Source of the DNA: Cellvibrio sp. 79
GTDB taxonomy: Bacteria; Pseudomonadota; Gammaproteobacteria; Pseudomonadales; Cellvibrionaceae
Reading direction: 5' to 3'
DNA length: 64,000 nt
Assembly (NCBI GenBank): GCA_003056245.1
Contig: MVDH01000005.1
Location: 137,513-201,512, forward strand
A model generated the notes under the pieces. That model ran no database searches and was not told where the DNA came from. It was given only the letters and a program-made list of their open reading frames with translations. Position numbers and translations under genes: made by a program. Shown piece after piece: positions 10,119 through 18,981 of this stretch (position 1 is its first letter; each line of letters begins with the position of its first letter).

Positions 10119-10706
10119 ATGGTTAACGTCGACATTACTGAGTCAGCTCAAAAGTATTTGAAAGAGTTGCTGGATAAGCAAAAAGACAATGATGGCATTG
10201 GTATACGCATGTTTGTAGCCAATCCAGGCACTTCTAGCGCAGAAACCTGCATTGCTTACTGCCGCCCGGGTGAACATAAAGAGGGAGATGTGATTGTCCC
10301 TTTAAATGGTTTCAATGCCTACTTTGAAGAGCGAAGCCTGCCGTTTCTAGAGGACGCTAAAGTTGATTATTCCGCTGATCGCATGGGTGGCCAGCTCACG
10401 ATCCGTGCCCCCAACTCCAAAATGCCACGCGTTACGGATGATAGTCCCTTGGAAGATCGTATTAACTACGTTTTATATAACGATGTGAATCCAAGTCTTG
10501 CGTCGCATGGTGGCAATGTAAGCCTGGTGGAGGTGACGCCGGATATGATTGCGATATTGAAGTTTGGTGGTGGTTGTCAGGGGTGTGGATCTGTGGCGAT
10601 TACGTTGAAGCAGGGGATAGAAGTTCAGTTGATGGATAAATTGCCAGAATTGAAAGGCATCCGCGATGTGACTGATCATACTGATCGTAGTAACGCGTAT
10701 ATGTAA
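10119..10706 (+). CDS. nfuA: Fe-S biogenesis protein NfuA
   Basis: NfuA is a cytoplasmic carrier that receives [4Fe-4S] clusters and hands them to target enzymes. The 195 residues show an N-terminal degenerate A-type (HesB-like) domain and a C-terminal Nfu domain. In the latter the CxxC motif GGGCQGCGS (Cys153, Cys156) binds a cluster at the dimer interface. AAAGG precedes the ATG. The length matches E. coli NfuA (191). It is a single gene closed by a strong bidirectional terminator. Confidence 0.97.
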   Translation: MVNVDITESAQKYLKELLDKQKDNDGIGIRMFVANPGTSSAETCIAYCRPGEHKEGDVIVPLNGFNAYFEERSLPFLEDAKVDYSADRMGGQLTIRAPNSKMPRVTDDSPLEDRINYVLYNDVNPSLASHGGNVSLVEVTPDMIAILKFGGGCQGCGSVAITLKQGIEVQLMDKLPELKGIRDVTDHTDRSNAYM

Positions 10707-10720
10707 TATTGATTACACAA

Positions 10721-10750
10721 AAAATACCGCCTTAATGGCGGTATTTTTTT
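10721..10750. terminator. Bidirectional terminator between nfuA and the solute-binding gene
   Basis: The perfect stem AAAATACCGCC/GGCGGTATTTT with loop TTAAT has an A-run on the left and a T-run on the right. It serves both convergent genes and touches the stop of the leftward one. Confidence 0.9.
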
Positions 10751-11525
10751 AAGGCATGTTTCTCCCTATTAATTGCTCATACTCCCCTGATTCTTTCAGT
10801 ATCAACAATCCCTTATCAAACTCTTGAGATAACCACAGAGCCCTGGGACTTTTGTGTGAAAACGCCAGATAAACATCGCCGCGATGATTAAGGAAGCGCT
10901 TATCAAAACGGTTTTGGCTTTGCCCCATTTTTTTTAACGCAAATTCTGCTTCCCGATCAAACATCACAGCCGCATCAATGCGCCCCTGGTTTAACATGCG
11001 AATAATTTGCGACTGCTGGGTTAGCTGGACCTCTATAAATCGATGGCGGTGTAATTCATAGATATCGCCATATTCATAATCGCGAATAATTCCTACGCGA
11101 AATTTTGCCGGAATGTCCTCAATACGTTTTATCTGCGGGAACGTGCCTGGCAAAAAAAACCAATAAGACTCCACAGTAAGCAGAGGGACTTTGCCAAACA
11201 GGTATTTATCTTTGGTGGTGGATTGCAGGGTGACGTTGTATCCACCATCAATTTTCCCTGAAGAAAGATCATGCAGTACGCGCGCGTAAGGTAAAACTTG
11301 AAAGCTCGGATACAACCCCGATTTGGCGAAAGCCGCCTTGATTAACTCGGTCGATATTCCTTGTCCCTGCTCGTTGGAATAAGGGGGCCAGGAATCCTCT
11401 GCACCTAAACGGATACGAATAGATGTGTCTGTATCCTGCTTGACTTGTTCCGGTGTGGTTTCTGCATTCAAAGGCAGGCAGATAATACCTAGCAGCAGCC
11501 ATATATAAGTCCAGTATTTACTCAT
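10749..11525 (-). CDS. Periplasmic solute-binding protein (SBP_bac_3-like)
   Basis: A secreted protein of the family-3 amino-acid-binding fold, also used by polar-amino-acid ABC transporters and by sensor domains. The frame is open from 11582, but MSKYWTYIW at 11525 gives a proper signal peptide ending near NAE and has GGAG upstream, so that start is used (258 residues). Visible landmarks are AEDSWPPYSNEQGQG at the start of the binding lobe and GIIRDYEYGD in the hinge region. No ABC permease or ATPase gene is adjacent. The ligand is unknown. Confidence 0.8.
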   Translation of the reverse strand: MSKYWTYIWLLLGIICLPLNAETTPEQVKQDTDTSIRIRLGAEDSWPPYSNEQGQGISTELIKAAFAKSGLYPSFQVLPYARVLHDLSSGKIDGGYNVTLQSTTKDKYLFGKVPLLTVESYWFFLPGTFPQIKRIEDIPAKFRVGIIRDYEYGDIYELHRHRFIEVQLTQQSQIIRMLNQGRIDAAVMFDREAEFALKKMGQSQNRFDKRFLNHRGDVYLAFSHKSPRALWLSQEFDKGLLILKESGEYEQLIGRNMP

Positions 11526-11672
11526 CGGCGATATTCTCCAGCATGGACCAATACGCAATATATGACACCAGACTAATCGCATTTGGTTATATGATCAATA
11601 AGTTAAATAACGATTAAAAAGGCTGGTGGCGTCATAAACCATAAATAAAAGTTATTTTGTGCGTCAAATAGG

Positions 11673-11710
11673 AATTGTTATCATTGCAATTGGTAATGCT
11701 TATCGATAAA
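11673..11710 (+). promoter_or_regulatory. Fur-like operator upstream of the siderophore receptor
   Basis: A 19-base imperfect inverted repeat, AATTGTTATCATTGCAATT (11673-11691), is followed directly by a second AT-rich half-site, GGTAATGCTTATCGATAAA. Both resemble the Fur consensus (GATAAT repeats) and lie 50-90 bases before the receptor start. Iron repression is inferred from this and from the gene function. Confidence 0.5.
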
Positions 11711-11760
11711 ATTTGCAAAAGTTATTAATTGTAAATACCTATTACTATAAAGGCTTAGTC

Positions 11761-14136
11761 ATGACCATATCGAAGTCACCCTCAAAGCACATCGTTTCAA
11801 AAAAGCGCACCAACACGTTATCGTTAACCGTCACTGCATTATCTTCTGCGATGTTATTGGCATCTGCAGGTGTTATGGCTGCTGATGAAGCTAAAGATCC
11901 CAAAAAATTGAATGCTGTAAAAGTGGAGGCTGATGCCGACGTTGGCTCTTTTAAAGCTGAGAAGGTTAGTTCTCCCAAATTTACCCAACCCCTGGTTGAT
12001 ACCCCGCAGACTATTGTGGTTGTAAAAAAAGAATTGTTCCAGCAGCAATCCGCTACCACCCTCAGCGAAGCCCTGCGCAATACCCCGGGTATCACTATGT
12101 TGATGGGGGAGAATGGTAATACGTCAACTGGTGATTCCATTTTCATGCGCGGATTTGATACCCAGGGCAGTATTTATGTAGATGGTATTCGCGATTTGGG
12201 CAGCATTAGCCGCGACACCTTTAACACGGAGCAAGTTGAAATTGCCAAAGGTCCAGCCGGTGTTGATAACGGTCGCGGAGCTGCATCCGGTTATGTAAAC
12301 CTCAGCTCCAAATTGGCCAATCAGGAAGATGCTACCTCTGGTGCAGTAACGCTGGGAACTGCGGATTACAAGCGCGGAACTATCGATGTAAACCGTACGT
12401 TGGGCGAGAGCTCCGCTGTACGTGTAAACCTGATGAAGCAGGAAGCCGGTGTAGATGGTCGCGATGAAGTAGAAAATAACTTCCAGGGTTTTGCGGCGTC
12501 ATTGGGTCTGGGTTTGGGAACTGATACCCGCACTTACATCAATATTTTGTCGATGGAGCAATCCGGCATTCCAGACGGCGGCATTCCAACTATTGGCCTT
12601 GATGGTTATTACAATGCGATTTTTGCCACTGGTGCATTGAAAGGCCAGACTCCCGAGCGTGTAGATAGCGAAAACTTCTACGGCTCAACCAACGACTTCA
12701 ACGACGTAAAAGCCAATATGCTTACTGTGCGTATTGAGCAGGATTTGGCCGAGGGTGTAACTCTGCGCAATACTTCTCGCTATGGTCGTACCAATCAGGA
12801 TCAGGTGTTGACTGGTATTAATGCGATAACGTTCGCTACTCCGGCGAGTAAGGATACCTGGACCATTTCCCGCTCTCGTCAGGGCAAAGATCAAACTAAC
12901 CAGATTTTGACTAACCAAACTAACCTGACTGCTTCGTTTGATGCGGGTGGCGTTAAGCATGATCTGGTTTCCGGTGTTGAGTTTGTTTACGAAAGCCAAC
13001 TGAATTACACCTTGGGTATTCCGTTTGTATCGCCGACCTCATCAACAACAGCAACTCAGATTAACGCAAACCTTTATAGCCCTAAAACGGGTGATGTATT
13101 CCAGCCGGTTCATCGCACTGGTGCAAAGACTGACGGTGAAACTACCACCTATGCTTTCTACGCACAGGACACTATTTCGTTCAATGAGCAGTGGGAATTG
13201 AGTGCAGGTATTCGTGCGGATCGCTTCCACACCAAGACTGATGTAATTACCCGTCAGGCGGCAGTGACCGCACCAGCGCCACAAACTATTCCAGTAGGCA
13301 CTTTATTGGCGAGTGATGCGCATCTGACCGACGAATTATTCGGTTGGAAATTGGGCGGCGTGTACAAGCCAACAACAAATGGATCTGTTTATGTAAGCTA
13401 CGCAACTTCCGAGCTGCCACCGGGTGGTGCGAACTTTGCGTTGAACACTACTAACGCAGCCAACAATATCAACAACCCTAACCTTGATCCGCAGGAAGGT
13501 ACTAACGCTGAGTTGGGTACCAAGTGGAATGTGTTGAACAATAAATTGTTCCTGACAGCCGCTTTGTTCCGTAGCACTAACGAAAATGAAATTGCAACCA
13601 ACCCCGATGGCTCATCAGTTGCTATCGGTGAAAAACAAGTGGAAGGTTTGGAGTTGGGTGCTGTTGGTTCATTGACTGACAAATGGCAAATCAGTGCCGG
13701 CCTCGCGTTTATGGATAACGAGATTACCCGTGGCAACCGCACTGTTGATGATCCAAACACTACCGCTAACGAAGCTTCAGGCAATAACGAAGGCGGTGCA
13801 ATTCAGTGGTCACCCAAAACGACTTTCACTTTGTGGAATAGCTATACCTTCGAAGGTGGTTTGGTAATTGGTGGCGGTGCACGTTATATAGATACGATGG
13901 TTAGTTCCAGCGTTGTGAATTCAACCGCACTGAGCACTCGTTCTGTACTTGAATTTGGCGATTACTGGGTGTTGGATGCAATGGCTTCCTACCCGATTAA
14001 TAAAAACATCAATATTCAGTTGAACGTCCTCAACATTACCGACGAAGATTACGTTGGTAGCTTGAATAACGGTGGTTCACGCTATTATCCAGGTGCCCCA
14101 TTGTCTGCACGTTTAGGTGTTAACTTCGCATTCTAA
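11761..14136 (+). CDS. fiu: Fiu/PiuA-type TonB-dependent catecholate siderophore receptor
   Basis: An outer membrane beta-barrel receptor that imports ferric catecholates using TonB energy. ATG 11761 is chosen over the frame start at 11713 because AAGG precedes it. A long signal peptide ends near VMAADE. The plug domain (about residues 40-200) has PQTIVVVKKE, the MRGFDTQGSIYVDGIRD segment and the RDTFNTEQVE motif, strongly like E. coli Fiu; DGGIPTIGL in the barrel is also Fiu-like. The barrel closes with a C-terminal Phe (NFAF). The next gene is piuC, exactly as in fiu-ybiX of E. coli and piuA-piuC of Pseudomonas. A Fur-like site lies upstream. Confidence 0.93.
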   Translation: MTISKSPSKHIVSKKRTNTLSLTVTALSSAMLLASAGVMAADEAKDPKKLNAVKVEADADVGSFKAEKVSSPKFTQPLVDTPQTIVVVKKELFQQQSATTLSEALRNTPGITMLMGENGNTSTGDSIFMRGFDTQGSIYVDGIRDLGSISRDTFNTEQVEIAKGPAGVDNGRGAASGYVNLSSKLANQEDATSGAVTLGTADYKRGTIDVNRTLGESSAVRVNLMKQEAGVDGRDEVENNFQGFAASLGLGLGTDTRTYINILSMEQSGIPDGGIPTIGLDGYYNAIFATGALKGQTPERVDSENFYGSTNDFNDVKANMLTVRIEQDLAEGVTLRNTSRYGRTNQDQVLTGINAITFATPASKDTWTISRSRQGKDQTNQILTNQTNLTASFDAGGVKHDLVSGVEFVYESQLNYTLGIPFVSPTSSTTATQINANLYSPKTGDVFQPVHRTGAKTDGETTTYAFYAQDTISFNEQWELSAGIRADRFHTKTDVITRQAAVTAPAPQTIPVGTLLASDAHLTDELFGWKLGGVYKPTTNGSVYVSYATSELPPGGANFALNTTNAANNINNPNLDPQEGTNAELGTKWNVLNNKLFLTAALFRSTNENEIATNPDGSSVAIGEKQVEGLELGAVGSLTDKWQISAGLAFMDNEITRGNRTVDDPNTTANEASGNNEGGAIQWSPKTTFTLWNSYTFEGGLVIGGGARYIDTMVSSSVVNSTALSTRSVLEFGDYWVLDAMASYPINKNINIQLNVLNITDEDYVGSLNNGGSRYYPGAPLSARLGVNFAF

Positions 14137-14153
14137 TCAATTGATCGAATGCG

Positions 14154-14251
14154 AATTGTAGGGGCGCGATTTATCGCGCCCTTATGCATTACAGGATGGC
14201 AAAAATTAAAGGTAAAAACAGGGCGCAATAAATTGCACCCCTACGGGAATT
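14154..14251. repeat. Inverted-repeat element (MITE/REPIN-like) between fiu and piuC
   Basis: Two REP-like units face each other. The left unit has TGTAGGGGCGCGATTT and a perfect hairpin GGGCGCGAT-TT-ATCGCGCCC. The right unit reads, in reverse complement, CGTAGGGGTGCAATTTATTG with a matching hairpin. Both outer ends carry AATT, and about 40 AT-rich bases separate the units. The right end supplies the GGGA tract just before the piuC start. Palindromes of this GTAGGGGCGCAATTTATTGC type are widespread intergenic repeats. Confidence 0.7.
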
Positions 14252-14254
14252 GCT

Positions 14255-14935
14255 ATGTTAATTCATATTCCGGACGTCTTAACGAAACAACAGGTAGCGG
14301 AATTTCGCGCGCGTTTAAATCAAGCTGATTGGGTTGATGGCAAGGAGACTGTTGGTATTCAGGGCGCGCAGGTGAAGAAAAATCGCCAACTGCCTGTTGA
14401 TGGAATAGTGGCTCGTGAACTCGGTGAATTTATTTTAAAAGCGCTCTACGTCAATCCGGTTTTTATGTCTGCCGCGTTACCGTTGCGAATTGTTCCTCCG
14501 CTATTTAATGCTTACGCCGGTGGTGAGCATTACGGTTTCCATGTCGATGGAGCGATACGTTTAATTCCAGGCAGCAATTTGAGTTTGCGCACCGATGTTT
14601 CGTGCACATTATTCCTATCGGAACCGGATGAGTACGAAGGTGGTGAATTAATTGTTCAGGACACCTACGGCAACCACGAAGTGAAATTGCCTGCCGGTGA
14701 TTTGATTTTATATCCCTCCACCAGTTTGCATCAGGTTGAGCCAGTTACCCGCGGTGAGCGCGTGTGCAGTTTTTTCTGGACCCAAAGTATGGTGCGCGAT
14801 GATTGGCAGCGTAATTTGTTGTACGAGCTGGATTGCAATATCCAATCCCTCCGCCAAAAAGTGGGCGATAGTGAGGAAATTGTTGGTTTGACTGGTCACT
14901 ATCACAATCTGTTGCGGCAATGGGCGCAGGTTTAG
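14255..14935 (+). CDS. piuC: PKHD-type Fe(II)/2-oxoglutarate hydroxylase PiuC/YbiX
   Basis: A cytoplasmic dioxygenase of the PKHD family, commonly encoded beside Fiu/PiuA receptors. Its role in catecholate iron use is known genetically, but its substrate is not settled. The 226 residues show the Fe ligands HVD (in HYGFHVDG, near residues 98-100) and the distal His in SLHQVEP (near 159), followed by the 2-oxoglutarate-binding Arg (RGERVCSFF). The N-terminal QVKKNRQLP segment is typical. It starts directly after the repeat element and probably shares transcription with fiu. Confidence 0.95.
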   Translation: MLIHIPDVLTKQQVAEFRARLNQADWVDGKETVGIQGAQVKKNRQLPVDGIVARELGEFILKALYVNPVFMSAALPLRIVPPLFNAYAGGEHYGFHVDGAIRLIPGSNLSLRTDVSCTLFLSEPDEYEGGELIVQDTYGNHEVKLPAGDLILYPSTSLHQVEPVTRGERVCSFFWTQSMVRDDWQRNLLYELDCNIQSLRQKVGDSEEIVGLTGHYHNLLRQWAQV

Positions 14936-15101
14936 CGATGGCATTTAAGGCTGAAGCAAGGCATTTAAAGGACAAAATCAACAATTCCAAATAAAAGGAT
15001 TTGTCGCGCCATTTGTTGTAACAGGTGAGCTACAACGGCAAAAATAAAGCGCGTAATTTCCTGGTTGGTGTAAATGTTAAATTCTGGAATATTTCTATCT
15101 C

Positions 15102-15134
15102 ACACAGGGTTCCTTCTGCAAGGAACCCTTGTGT
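15102..15134 (+). terminator. Strong hairpin between piuC and the PepSY gene
   Basis: Stem ACACAGGGTTCCTT pairs with AAGGAACCCTTGTGT through a four-base loop, with one bulged A. No T-run follows (ATTTAAAAGG), so it may be a factor-assisted terminator or an mRNA-processing or stability element; the next SD begins a few bases later. A second inverted repeat, GTTGTA/TACAAC, lies at 15015-15036. Confidence 0.5.
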
Positions 15135-15158
15135 ATTTAAAAGGTAAGTAAAAGTCGG

Positions 15159-15755
15159 ATGAAAATATATTTGGGAAGCTTGCGCGAGTGGCATTGGATC
15201 AGCTCGGCAATGTGTCTTGTCGGCATGCTGTTATTCGCCATAACGGGCATTACCCTTAATCACGCCGCACAAATCAATGCTACCCCCAAAGTTACTACAA
15301 TAGAAGCAAAAATTCCTGCTGCTATTGTAACGGGCATAAAAATTCCCACCGCAGAAAATGCGCCTTTACCAGAAGAAATAATAAATTGGTTGAATGAAAA
15401 CCAGGGCATTTATACGGGAACAAAAAATGCAGAATGGAGCGAAGATGAAATTTATCTTTCATTACCACGTCCCGGTGGTGATGCATGGTTAACAATTGAT
15501 TTAAGCACCGGTGCGCTCGAATATGAATTGACTGAGCGTGGCTGGATTTCCTATTTCAATGATTTGCACAAAGGCCGCAATACCGGCACCCCCTGGAGCT
15601 GGTTCATCGATTTTTTTGCGGTTGCCTGCATTATTTTTTGTATTACGGGTTTGCTGTTGTTAAAACGCTATGCCGGAGGGCGCCCCGCAACCTGGCCAAT
15701 GGTTGGTTTGGGCCTGGTGTTGCCCTGGATTCTGATTTTATTATTTATTCATTAA
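15159..15755 (+). CDS. Small PepSY-associated membrane protein
   Basis: A 198-residue inner membrane protein with an N-terminal helix at about residues 14-32, a periplasmic PepSY-like domain (about 35-135) and two C-terminal helices (about 145-165 and 174-196). The motifs WHWISSAMC, FNDLHKGRNTG and TGLLLLKR, with the His residues in and next to the helices, are those of the PepSY_TM family. That family includes b-type haem-binding ferric reductases such as PiuB/FoxB relatives. With the separate reductase at 17355 it could form an electron path from cytoplasmic NADPH to periplasmic ferric siderophore; that is inference. Confidence 0.88.
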   Translation: MKIYLGSLREWHWISSAMCLVGMLLFAITGITLNHAAQINATPKVTTIEAKIPAAIVTGIKIPTAENAPLPEEIINWLNENQGIYTGTKNAEWSEDEIYLSLPRPGGDAWLTIDLSTGALEYELTERGWISYFNDLHKGRNTGTPWSWFIDFFAVACIIFCITGLLLLKRYAGGRPATWPMVGLGLVLPWILILLFIH

Positions 15756-15779
15756 TTAAAAATAAATGGCGAGGCTGTT

Positions 15780-16319
15780 ATGAAAAAAATGGTTATGCGT
15801 TCGCGTTTCTTTGTGTCTTCTTTTTGTGCGATTTCACTGTTGGGAGTTTCTTCCGTGCAGGCCGCTGATTTAACCGTATCTGTTGAAATTCCATCGCTCA
15901 CTGTTGCTGAATATCACACACCTTATGTTTCAGTGTGGTTGGAAAATGAAAAAGGTGAAAGTACTACGCTCGCAGTTTGGTATCAGCTTGAAGAGCGCGG
16001 CCAAAAAAGTGAAAAAGGTGAAGAGTGGTTGAAGGATATGCGCCAATGGTGGCGCCGTATTGGTCGCGAAACTGATATGCCGGTCGATGGTGTGAGTGGC
16101 GCAACGCGCAAGCCGGGGAAACATGAACTGGTTTTTACCGAAGGCAAAGCACCGCTGGGCAAGTTGGCAAAAGGGAATTATGTATTGTTGGTTGAAGCGG
16201 CGCGTGAAGTTGGGGGGCGTGAATTAGTAAAAGTCCCTTTCACATGGCCAGTAGCGGGCGAGCAAAGTGCCAAAGGCAGCGCCGAATTGGGTGAAATTAA
16301 AATTATCGTAAATCCGTAA
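15780..16319 (+). CDS. Exported DUF2271 protein
   Basis: A periplasmic protein with a signal peptide (residues 1 to about 28, ending VQAAD) and a DUF2271 beta-sandwich-like domain. YHTPYVSVWLEN, the RQWWRRIGRETD segment and DGVSGATRKPG are its recognisable blocks. Function is unknown in the family, which co-occurs with PepSY membrane proteins and DUF4198 in iron loci. GAGG precedes the ATG and the gene follows the PepSY gene by 24 bases, so they form one operon. The VSGAT sequence recalls flavinylation sites of the FMN-binding type, but the context differs and I do not claim FMN attachment. Confidence 0.85.
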   Translation: MKKMVMRSRFFVSSFCAISLLGVSSVQAADLTVSVEIPSLTVAEYHTPYVSVWLENEKGESTTLAVWYQLEERGQKSEKGEEWLKDMRQWWRRIGRETDMPVDGVSGATRKPGKHELVFTEGKAPLGKLAKGNYVLLVEAAREVGGRELVKVPFTWPVAGEQSAKGSAELGEIKIIVNP

Positions 16320-16389
16320 TCACCACATGAATCGCTTTTGTCGTGAATGGAATAACTTTTATATCGAACTGAGTAATTAGAGGAGAATA

Positions 16390-17220
16390 ATGATGAATAA
16401 GTTTTTGAAAGCATCACTCTGTACTGCGCTGGTTATGTGTTTGCCTTTAAGTGCACAAGCGCATCGTGCCTGGTTGTTGCCGAGTGCAACAGTGCTCTCC
16501 AGTGACGACGCATGGGTGAGTGTCGATGCTGCAGTGTCGAATGATATTTTTCATGCTGATCACGCACCAATGGGTGTGGATGGCATAACAATTACTGCAC
16601 CGGATGGCACTAGCCTTACGCCGCAAAATAGCATCACCGGAAAATTCCGCAGCGTATTTGATGTGCAATTGCCGCAAAAAGGCACCTACAAAATTGCGCT
16701 CGCTTCTTCAGGGATTATGGCGACCTGGAAAACCCCGGAAGGTGAGCGTCGTATGTGGCCTGGTCGTGGCGAAAAAGCGAATCCTGCTGATCTGGAAAAA
16801 AATATTCCTAAAGATGCAAAGGAATTGCAGGTGTCACAATTCTCTCGCCGCATGGAAACTTTTGTAACTTCTGGTACTCCAGATGACAAGGTGTTGAAAG
16901 CAACCAAACAAGGCTTGGAATTGGTGCCAATCACTCACCCGAATGATTTGTTTGCAGGCGAGGCGGCTAAATTTCAATTTTTAATTGATGGTAAACCGGC
17001 GGAAGGGGTCAAGGTTACGGTAATTCCCGCTGGTATGCGCTATCGCAATAGTCAAGCGGCGATTGAAGTGCAAACCGACAAAAAAGGCGAATTATCCGTT
17101 ACCTGGCCGCAAGCAGGTATGTACTGGTTAAGCGCAAATTATCGCGATGATAAAGCGAAAAAACCGGCGACCTCCCGCAGTGGTAGTTATGCTGCAACGT
17201 TTGAAGTATTGCCGGAGTAA
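16390..17220 (+). CDS. Exported DUF4198 protein
   Basis: A periplasmic 276-residue protein: signal peptide to about residue 24 (SAQAHRAWLLPS) and a DUF4198 domain, a family of Ni/Co/Fe-associated periplasmic proteins of mostly unproven role. His25 immediately after the predicted cleavage site could be a metal ligand, as in related beta-sandwich proteins; this is inference. The C-terminal part (GEAAKFQFLIDGKPAEGVKVTVIP) has the look of a second immunoglobulin-like domain. AGGAG fits either ATG 16390 or 16393. It probably shares the operon with the DUF2271 gene 70 bases upstream. Confidence 0.85.
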   Translation: MMNKFLKASLCTALVMCLPLSAQAHRAWLLPSATVLSSDDAWVSVDAAVSNDIFHADHAPMGVDGITITAPDGTSLTPQNSITGKFRSVFDVQLPQKGTYKIALASSGIMATWKTPEGERRMWPGRGEKANPADLEKNIPKDAKELQVSQFSRRMETFVTSGTPDDKVLKATKQGLELVPITHPNDLFAGEAAKFQFLIDGKPAEGVKVTVIPAGMRYRNSQAAIEVQTDKKGELSVTWPQAGMYWLSANYRDDKAKKPATSRSGSYAATFEVLPE

Positions 17221-17255
17221 TCGGATAGGAATAGCTTTGTTTGCTGTGATGTAAC

Positions 17256-17322
17256 GCGTTGGTGAACTCAATAATGTGAGTGTAAAGATTGCACTGTATT
17301 CACTGAGTTCACCAGCGCATTT
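17256..17322 (+). terminator. Long hairpin after the DUF4198 gene
   Basis: GCGTTGGTGAACTCA and TGAGTTCACCAGCGC are 15-base arms with one mismatch. They are separated by about 32 bases that hold a further short GTGA/TCAC pairing. A short ATTTTT follows. It is probably a terminator or processing site between the DUF4198 gene and the reductase gene. Confidence 0.5.
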
Positions 17323-17354
17323 TTCCGGCGTGCAAAAATCTGAAAGGTTTATCT

Positions 17355-18857
17355 GTGCATTATATTGCTGCCAGTATTTTATTTATTTTTTACCTCGCAT
17401 TTTGTTGGTTTTGCTGGCGAAAGTATGAAGCTCGCCAGCAACAATTATTCGTTCAATATCAAACGGAATCCGCTGCATCTCAGGTCGTTATCGCTTACGC
17501 AAGCCAGTCTGGATCTGCTGCTATGTTTGCCAGCCAAACCGCATTGCAGCTACAGGCTGCAGGAATGGCAAGCCACCGTGTAAGCTTGAATCAACTTACG
17601 CCAGAATTATTAATGCAGGCTAAAACCCTGTTGGTTATCGCCAGCACTTATGGTGAAGGCGAGGCTCCGGATAATGGTGATCGCTTTATTGCACGCACGC
17701 TGGGCAAATTAAAACAACATTCATTGCAGCATTTGCAAGTTGCTGTGCTCGGTTTGGGCGATTCTTCCTACCAATATTTTTGCGGTTTTGCCCATCAGTT
17801 GCAGCATGGATTACAGCATCGCGGTGCGCATTTTTTTACCGATGTTATTGAAGTCGATAAGCTGGAAGAAAGCGCTCTGCGCCACTGGCAATATTATCTT
17901 GGACAAATTTCCGGTCAATCGCATTACGCTGATTGGAGCAAGCCTGAATATGGTCAATGGAAAATAGTGCAGCGTGAATGCATTAATCCCGGTAGCCCGG
18001 GTGCGCCTGTATTCCATATCAAATTAATTCCTATAGAAGGAGCAACTCCTGTTGATGCATGGAATGCAGGTGATATTGCTGAAATAGGGCCGGGCAATAG
18101 CGAACAACTGATCCAAAATTTTTTGCAAGTTTTGGGGCGTGAAACTATTCCCCAGGAAAAGTTGTTGCATAGCGACTTGATGATTAGTGATGATCGCTTT
18201 GCACAACTTAAAACGCTGGATGATGATGCATTATTGGCTTCACTTAATGAGTTGCCTCATCGCGAATACTCCATTGCATCGGTGCCGGCTGAAAATTCCC
18301 TCGATTTACTGGTGCGTCAGGTCAAAATTGCTCCGGAACAATTTGGTTTGGGTTCCGGTTGGTTGAGCGTACATGCGCAATTACATCAGCCGATTCGATT
18401 GCGAATTCGTACCAATTCGCATTTTCACTCCCCGGCAAATAATTGCCCGCTGATTCTTATTGGCAATGGCACGGGCATCGCCGGTTTGCGCTCGCATTTG
18501 GCGAATCCGGTGCGCGCAGGAACATCTAACTGGTTGTTATTCGGTGAGCGCACTGCCGCCGCAGACAGTTTTTTCAACAGCGATATTCTTCATTGGCAAA
18601 AAACAGGATTGCTAACGCGTGTTGATCGAATATTTTCACGCGATGCCCAGCCCGGCAGTGCACATTATGTGCAGGATTTGCTGCAACCAAATGCGCAGGA
18701 AATCCAGCGTTGGGTGAAGGAGGGCGCAGCAATATTTGTATGCGGCAGCTTGCACGGTATGGCTCAGGCCGTCGATGTGGAGTTACGCAATATTATCGGC
18801 GCGCAGCAACTGGAAATGATGGCAGACCAGCGTCGGTATTGCCGCGATGTTTATTGA
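17355..18857 (+). CDS. Membrane-anchored flavodoxin/FNR reductase (sulfite reductase alpha-like)
   Basis: A diflavin oxidoreductase of the CysJ/cytochrome-P450-reductase type, predicted to pass electrons from NADPH through FAD to FMN. One N-terminal membrane helix (about residues 3-22) is followed by a flavodoxin domain (ASQSGSA phosphate loop near 50; ASTYGEGEAPD). The FAD domain has HREYSIASV near 305. The NADPH domain has GNGTGIAGLRSH, CGSLHGMA and a terminal RRYCRDVY. Its 500 residues are shorter than CysJ because much of the connecting domain is missing. No sulfite reductase haem subunit lies nearby, so ferric-siderophore reduction is the likelier role. A paralogue is fused to PepSY at 23827. 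Confidence 0.88.
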   Translation: MHYIAASILFIFYLAFCWFCWRKYEARQQQLFVQYQTESAASQVVIAYASQSGSAAMFASQTALQLQAAGMASHRVSLNQLTPELLMQAKTLLVIASTYGEGEAPDNGDRFIARTLGKLKQHSLQHLQVAVLGLGDSSYQYFCGFAHQLQHGLQHRGAHFFTDVIEVDKLEESALRHWQYYLGQISGQSHYADWSKPEYGQWKIVQRECINPGSPGAPVFHIKLIPIEGATPVDAWNAGDIAEIGPGNSEQLIQNFLQVLGRETIPQEKLLHSDLMISDDRFAQLKTLDDDALLASLNELPHREYSIASVPAENSLDLLVRQVKIAPEQFGLGSGWLSVHAQLHQPIRLRIRTNSHFHSPANNCPLILIGNGTGIAGLRSHLANPVRAGTSNWLLFGERTAAADSFFNSDILHWQKTGLLTRVDRIFSRDAQPGSAHYVQDLLQPNAQEIQRWVKEGAAIFVCGSLHGMAQAVDVELRNIIGAQQLEMMADQRRYCRDVY

Positions 18858-18981
18858 TCATTTGTGGCTGCAATAGATTGTTGCAGATTGTGAAACAAGT
18901 GTTCATTTAATCCCTGTGCGGCCTTTTCAAATCATGCATAAGGTATACTCGCGCCCATAAAACACTGGACGAGAAAATATT

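Noticed and set aside
17355-18857. Assimilatory sulfite reductase flavoprotein (CysJ)
   Set aside because: The domain similarity is real, but the protein has a membrane anchor, is short in the connecting domain, and has no CysI or cys genes nearby; the iron context fits better.
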